This document shows, piece by piece, positions 59,501-64,000 of a stretch of 64,000 nucleotides of DNA. Each line of letters begins with the position of its first letter. Position 1 is the first letter of the stretch. The notes under the pieces were generated by a model that had not been told where the DNA came from, made no database searches, and worked only from the letters and a program-made list of their open reading frames with translations. The translations under genes and the position numbers were made by a program. This DNA is from Gnetum montanum. Taxonomy: Eukaryota > Streptophyta > Gnetopsida > Gnetales > Gnetaceae. Where the stretch lies: contig MNCI01009462.1 of assembly GCA_015680685.1 (NCBI GenBank), positions 2,724 to 66,723 of the forward strand. The letters run 5' to 3'.

Positions 59501-60010
59501 CATTAGTCTAAATTAAGAGCTAGAAAATTATGTTGCAACTCATTATTACATTATTCTTTATGACTACATGCATCGTTTGAGGCAAGTTCCATAATGCTTA
59601 CTGTGTTGAAGGCGCCTATGTTAACAGTGTTGCCAATTCATGATTTGTAGCAACTTTAGTGTTGTTGGCTTTAACTATTGAATTCCATGGGGTTGAAACC
59701 ACTAATACTATAATGGATGTTAGCCTGTGCTCTTCATCAATCATTGTCTTCACATGAGCTTCCTTTCCTATTTTCTTATACATTTTCTAGTTAAAAGGTA
59801 GAAATATCTTTAGACATTGCAAGGATATGACTCAAACTAAAGTCATGAACATAAGGTGTACAATCTCTATGAGTCATATGTCCATGATAGCTTTAACGAA
59901 CAACAACCGTTGCAATTTATGGATGGTTAACAACCAAGCAAGTTGTAGGAGCATCTACCTCTTTGCACCCTTCATGATAGGCACTATGAGCACACTTTAG
60001 AGATTATATT
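56546..60010. other. Gene-free interval right of the ARIA-like locus
   Basis: 56546-57000 is GC-richer with (GAT)n and (GTG)-rich stretches and a (TA)n run at about 56920. From 57000 it is AT-rich. No protein motif on either strand. It contains the SINE-like piece at 58168-58310. Confidence 0.5.
58168..58310 (+). repeat. tRNA-derived SINE-like fragment, second copy
   Basis: AAGGTATTAGCCTAGTAGTG (A-box-like) and GGTCATAGATTCGATTCTAC (close to the GGTTCGANTCC B box) 40 bp apart, followed by a tail shared with 43478-43605 (aagttctataaa versus aacttctataaa). Confidence 0.5.
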
Positions 60011-61494
60011 TGATGAGCGGTGGAGTATCCAACACCCAACCATATGAGATACAAGTGTTCATGCGCAATCCCAATCAAACTCTAGAGATAAGGCAATGTG
60101 ATTATACTAGTAATTGATTAGTGTTCGTGATTGTTGTCTTTCCACATGAGTTAGTAAAATCAATGTGTATGGTTTAACTCACAGTGAGCTATATGATATT
60201 GATGTTGTATTGGTCATTGTGCTCCTAATAAACATGAAGTGAAGGTAAAAGTTTCTAAATCTAGGTAACAGTAAAACAAATCTAAACTAGCCTATGAGAT
60301 GAGTAGCTAGTCTTGATCTTTCGATCACACCTTGGACTTTGTGCAACTACTATTGAGATTACCAAGTACTACACTACTGGGCATACCAAGTGATAGTACT
60401 ATTGGGTTACCAAGTAGTTACACTTACTTCTCGAGATTAGTTGTACTTATTTTGCTTAATGACATTAAAAGTGAGTTGCAAGAAATCGTAAACATTAACA
60501 ATGAAAACAGTAAAATAATAAATAAAAATAGAAATAAAATTAAGTGTTGCTACAATGATGAAAAGTAATCTTGATCTTTGTTCCTAGTCATGTAATGCAT
60601 CCAAGTACATCACACTTGAATAAAGACTCCGTTTAATCACTTAACATCACACTGCGGGCACACATTGCTAAGTATTGAATTCAAGAAAACAAATTGAAAG
60701 AGTTCTATTACTAAGCTATCAAATCTCCCATGGATCCTTGTGCCCAAGTGTTGCTTATATAGGCTAGCACACATCTCACAATATCGTTTATAGGATAATG
60801 TATGGTGAGATATGATAATGTATCTACAATATCATAACTATTATATTGTTGGCTCAAAATATTTGGATTTATCATACTCCCATGACTAACTGAAAACTCA
60901 TGCTTGAGTTAAAACAAAACGAGGAGGGAGTTCCTTACAAAATTGGGAGGTAGATCTATAGGACACTGACTTCTATATACATTACTCTCTAGTGCCATAG
61001 TGGAGTTTACAAAAATGAACACATGGCATGACAATTTTGACAAAGAATGAAAAACAAAATCTGGTAAGGTTGAATGTAGCCTTATGTTGTTATAGGTAGA
61101 GGTGGCTCTTCCATAGGTTTATTTTCCTTGTCATCAAGCTTCTTGAATTGGTATCTATTTAAGAGCATTTGCAACTTCTCTTTTTCCATTCTTGGATTAT
61201 GAACCGTCCATGCTGATGAACTAATGTTTGATGAATTCAACATGTTCCACGAACATGGCAGTTGTGGAAACATTTCATTGGCTTTAACATACCATGCCAC
61301 AAACTATTGTTGCTCTTCTTCAAAAGCTCTGGCTTTTTCTTTGAGTTCATGATGGTTTGCTAATCTTTTAGCCAAATTTGTTGCTACATCCTCTTGCCCC
61401 TGGTAGCTAGCCTTAACTACTTCTAGTTTTGAGTTTGCTACTTGAAGTTTTTGTACAGCATCATTTTTATCGACAAACTCCTTCTCATATAAAG
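60011..61494 (-). mobile_element. Partial LARD-like element: 3' LTR and accessory ORF
   Basis: LTR 60011-60874 (TGATGAGCGG...TTATCA on plus; TATA-like TATATAAGC on minus near 60760), then polypurine-like sequence (TACTCCCATGAC on plus) and internal sequence with the accessory ORF. It is cut at 61494 by another LTR fragment. It is more diverged from 34733-35573 than 39542-40357 is, so it belongs to another subfamily or is older. Confidence 0.7.
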
Positions 61495-61543
61495 TGATCA
61501 GTGGCGAGGTACCCCTATGTCCAACTATATGAATCACAAGCAT
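61082..61543 (-). pseudogene. Conserved accessory ORF of the LARD-like family, copy 2
   Basis: One minus frame with a single stop at 61304: YEKEFVDKNDAVQKLQVANSK, LANHHELKEKARAFEEEQQ, stop, FVAWYVKANEMFPQLPCSW, SSSAWTVHNPRMEKEKLQ. The first half is a strong coiled-coil candidate. The second half aligns with 35946-35740 over about 60 residues. Product unknown. Residues before YEKEF are read from the adjoining LTR fragment and are probably not part of it. Confidence 0.65.
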
Positions 61544-61930
61544 TCATGCACAATCCGATCGAATTCCATGGATGGGACTAGTTTTTCATCTAGACTATTA
61601 TGCCTTGATCGTAGTTCGATGTCTTCCCACTTCGACTAGTGGTGGCTTTGTCACATATGGTTTAGTCTAGAGTGAGGCATGTGATTCTTGATGTTGTTCG
61701 GCCCTAAGCTACTCCTAGTGATAATGAAGAAATTAATTATTCAATCTAATTAATAATGGAAAGTAAAGTCTAAACTAGCCTATGGGTGATAAGTGTCCAT
61801 TCCCAGCTTGCCGTACACGTCCTAAACCCACATATCCACTACTAGGATTACCAAGTGTTATGTGATGAGCAGCGAGGTACCCCTACACCCAACCATACAA
61901 ATCACAAAACGTTCACGCATGATCTAGTTG
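61495..61930. repeat. Two truncated LARD-family LTR fragments
   Basis: 61495-61862 begins TGATCAGTGGCGAGGTACCCC and stops at ttaccaagtgttatg. 61863-61930 begins again TGATGAGCAGCGAGGTACCCC and stops where the Tat-like LTR starts. These are two independent, incomplete copies of the same LTR start. Confidence 0.7.
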
Positions 61931-61931
61931 A

Positions 61932-63356
61932 TGTAACAATCAAAAATGTTAGTAGCTAGAACACCGAGGGGTTCATAGGTGCATAACCTAACCTTGAACC
62001 TATGTAAGGGCCTACTGGAGGTGGAGATGGGGTGCCCTAAACAGTCTTGTCAATTGAATAAGGACTTTACCAAATGGAATCAGGGTGCAACGTGGTTAGC
62101 TGCAATGTTGATACAAAATGATGCTAAGTGTTCAAATGGTGTTCATAGTGTCAATGATGTTGATGGTGTTAGTGGTGTTGATGATGTCTATGTGTTGAGT
62201 GTAGTCATAAGTGCCCAAGGGGGGCAAGCATTGTTAAGGGTTTTAGCGAAAATGAGGGTGCTGACATGTGGAGACTGCCACCCGAGCATAGTTGTAACAT
62301 GACTACTCATTAAAAATGGTGAAAATGCAAAGAAAGTATGAAAAATGCAAGAGAGAGAAATGGAACACCACCTCAAATGGGGTTGAGCATAGTCAACACC
62401 AAAAGGGGTTAGAAAGTACACAAGGTATAACAAGCACAATGAAGAGCATAGTCACAATCTTAAAGGTTTCTAGTAGGGAAGATTGGTGCTCGTTGGGGTG
62501 TCTGCATTTGCTAGGTTGGTCGTCACGGTGTACCATGCATTGCGGTGTTCTGCTGGGTTGTAGTGGGGCTACGATGGGGGCATGGTTGCCTACAACTTCG
62601 TGAAATGCTAACCCAAAAAAATTTGCCAACCCTTAATTTGCCAAAATGCCAACCTTGAAAACGTTAAGAGCGCAAGGTATTTATAGGGTTAGGGCTAGTG
62701 CAAAATGTGGCATGGTCACCACATGGTAGAGGGGATGGTTGGGAATACACTCTCACCCAACTATGCTCTCCACTGAGGCTAGTGGAGTCAAGCGTAGTTA
62801 CAATTTTGGGCAAGAGGAGATGTAAGAGAGAGAAATATTCTACCGACTACATTCGCTGGGGATGAGTGGATTGCGTTGGTGTGTTGTTGCTATGCTGTGG
62901 AGGCCATAGAAGGTTATTCTAGCTGACTACACTTGACTATGCTCTAGACTAGGGGATAGTGTAGTCTCATACTTAGAAAAATTCTACAAAAAATTAGGTA
63001 TGTGTTGACTATGCTCTTTCTTGGAGGCTGACTATGCTCTTCCTTGGAGGCTGACAATGCTCCCGACTAGGGGTGAGCATAGTCCCAACACTTGTCAAAA
63101 CTTATCGAAACTGGCTTCTAGTTAACTATGCTTGACTATGCTCTGGGCTGGGGGAGAGTATAGTCTCAACACTTAGAAAAATCTACAAAAACTGGGCCTT
63201 CATGCTAACTATGCTCTTCATGAAAGATTGACTATGCTCTTGGGTAGTGGAGAGCATAGTCCCAGCATTTAGAAAAATTTGTAAAAAATGACCTTGTGCT
63301 AATACTTAGACAAATTTGTAGTTGGGACGTTGTAGTCCAAATTTGATGGTGTTTCA
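61932..63356 (-). repeat. 3' LTR of a third Tat-like element (1.43 kb), minus strand
   Basis: On minus it starts TGAAACACCATCAAATTTGG at 63356, matching the starts of the other two Tat-type LTRs, and ends TTGTTACA at 61932. A TATA-like CTATAAATAC is on minus at 62687-62678. 62380-63290 holds a dozen or more copies of the word GACTATGCTC/GAGCATAGTC. ORFs on plus at 61979-62603 lie inside the LTR and have no recognisable domain. Confidence 0.65.
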
Positions 63357-64000
63357 TTAGCCCCTCTTTGTTGACATCTGGAGGAGTGGCTCGAGAGATG
63401 TCAACAAAGAACGATAAGACACCACAGTAGGATTCACACCAACGTTTCTCTTTAGTGTAAGATTGGATGTTGCTGCACTGTGCTTAAGAGTGCTGTGGAT
63501 AGTGGTATGCTAGATGGTAGGTGGAAAGCAAGAGAAGGCATAGGTGATGTGTTGGGGATAAAAAGGGGAAGGTAGGGTGCAAGCAAGGATATTGTGATGC
63601 AAGGACCTCATGGTTGATAGTGACCATGACACCACAGTGGCTTATCCTTGAAAATGTTCACCTCTCATCGGAGTGCTTATGAGAGAGTCAGAGTGGATTT
63701 AGGGCTAAGCTAGTTGCAAAATTGCTTTGTTGCTAGGTTTCTTGGGGACATGCTTTTTCCCCTTTACTCTTACTTTCTTTCTTTCTTTCTTTTTTGCTTT
63801 TTTGCATTTTTTGTTGCAGGGTGAACCTTCTTTTGGCTCTACACTTTGTTAAATGCTTGCTGTGAAGTAAAATGATTTCCATCAAGTGAGTTGTGTATCA
63901 CTAGATGGGCTTTGCTTTGTCATCAATGAAACTGCATGACATTTGTACGATAGGTGTTTCCTCCTTGAGATGACTTATGTTACATCCGCTTGGGCTTTGA
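63357..64000 (-). mobile_element. Internal 3' end of the third Tat-like element
   Basis: Immediately upstream of the LTR on minus is GTCAACAAAGAGGGGCTAA, equivalent to the polypurine tract before 17004. Further right no coding sequence is seen before the window ends; a (CTTT)n run is at about 63772-63795. The element continues beyond 64000. Confidence 0.5.
63370..63406. repeat. Perfect 14-bp inverted repeat at the polypurine tract
   Basis: CTTTGTTGACATCT and AGATGTCAACAAAG face each other around a short spacer containing ggaggagtggctcgag. The right arm runs on into ACGATAAGACACCACAG, resembling a second, degenerate LTR start in the opposite direction. Confidence 0.7.

Noticed and set aside
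61979-62603. Plus-strand ORFs near the right end
   Set aside because: They lie within the LTR at 61932-63356 and include simple gttgatggtgt repeats.

Overview
This is nuclear DNA from a land plant with a large, retrotransposon-rich genome. The evidence is an intact, heavily split plant-type ARM-repeat/BTB gene (19 exons over about 10.6 kb) surrounded by nested LTR retrotransposons. Nothing bacterial, organellar or viral was seen. Composition alone does not settle fern, gymnosperm or angiosperm. Two N blocks (14633-14880 and 38801-39403) and four single-N joins mark a draft assembly.

Layout. 1-2450: 5' LTR, primer-binding site and leader of a minus-strand Ty3/gypsy element of Tat/Ogre type, running off the left edge. 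2451-18265: a related plus-strand Tat-type element without its 5' LTR. It holds gag-protease (2457-6653), pol with reverse transcriptase, RNase H, a second archaeal-type RNase H and integrase (12160-15506), a repeat-rich 3' UTR and a 3' LTR (17004-18265). Between protease and reverse transcriptase lies an antisense, eight-exon decayed gene (11591 down to 7010). It begins with a degenerate FCP1/NIF-like phosphatase domain, and its first intron is packed with the palindromic word GCGTATACGC. 18266-27697: a gag-only Ty1/copia element on plus, whose 3' LTR is split by a related minus-strand gag-only copia element (22280-26959). 27698-30614: a 45-bp minisatellite, an intronless decayed copy of a CCR4-like deadenylase, and a polypurine tract plus LTR. 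33429-43090: an old minus-strand Ty3/gypsy element (gag, protease, RT pieces), interrupted inside protease by a younger non-autonomous LTR element (34733-40357) that carries gag and an accessory ORF. 45408-56024: the intact ARIA-like gene, minus strand. 56025-56152: a short possible bidirectional promoter. 60011-64000: further copies of the non-autonomous LTR family and the 3' end of a third Tat-like element.

How the parts relate. The ARIA-like gene is the only locus that looks functional. Its 701-codon frame is unbroken and every inferred splice phase agrees. Everything else is mobile-element sequence in several layers of nesting. Most in-frame stops in the elements are TAG, TGA or TAA codons that one C-to-T change could create, which suggests silenced, methylated DNA. 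The most unusual feature is the antisense spliced gene inside the plus-strand Tat-type element, together with the element-specific short words repeated in LTRs, leader and intron.
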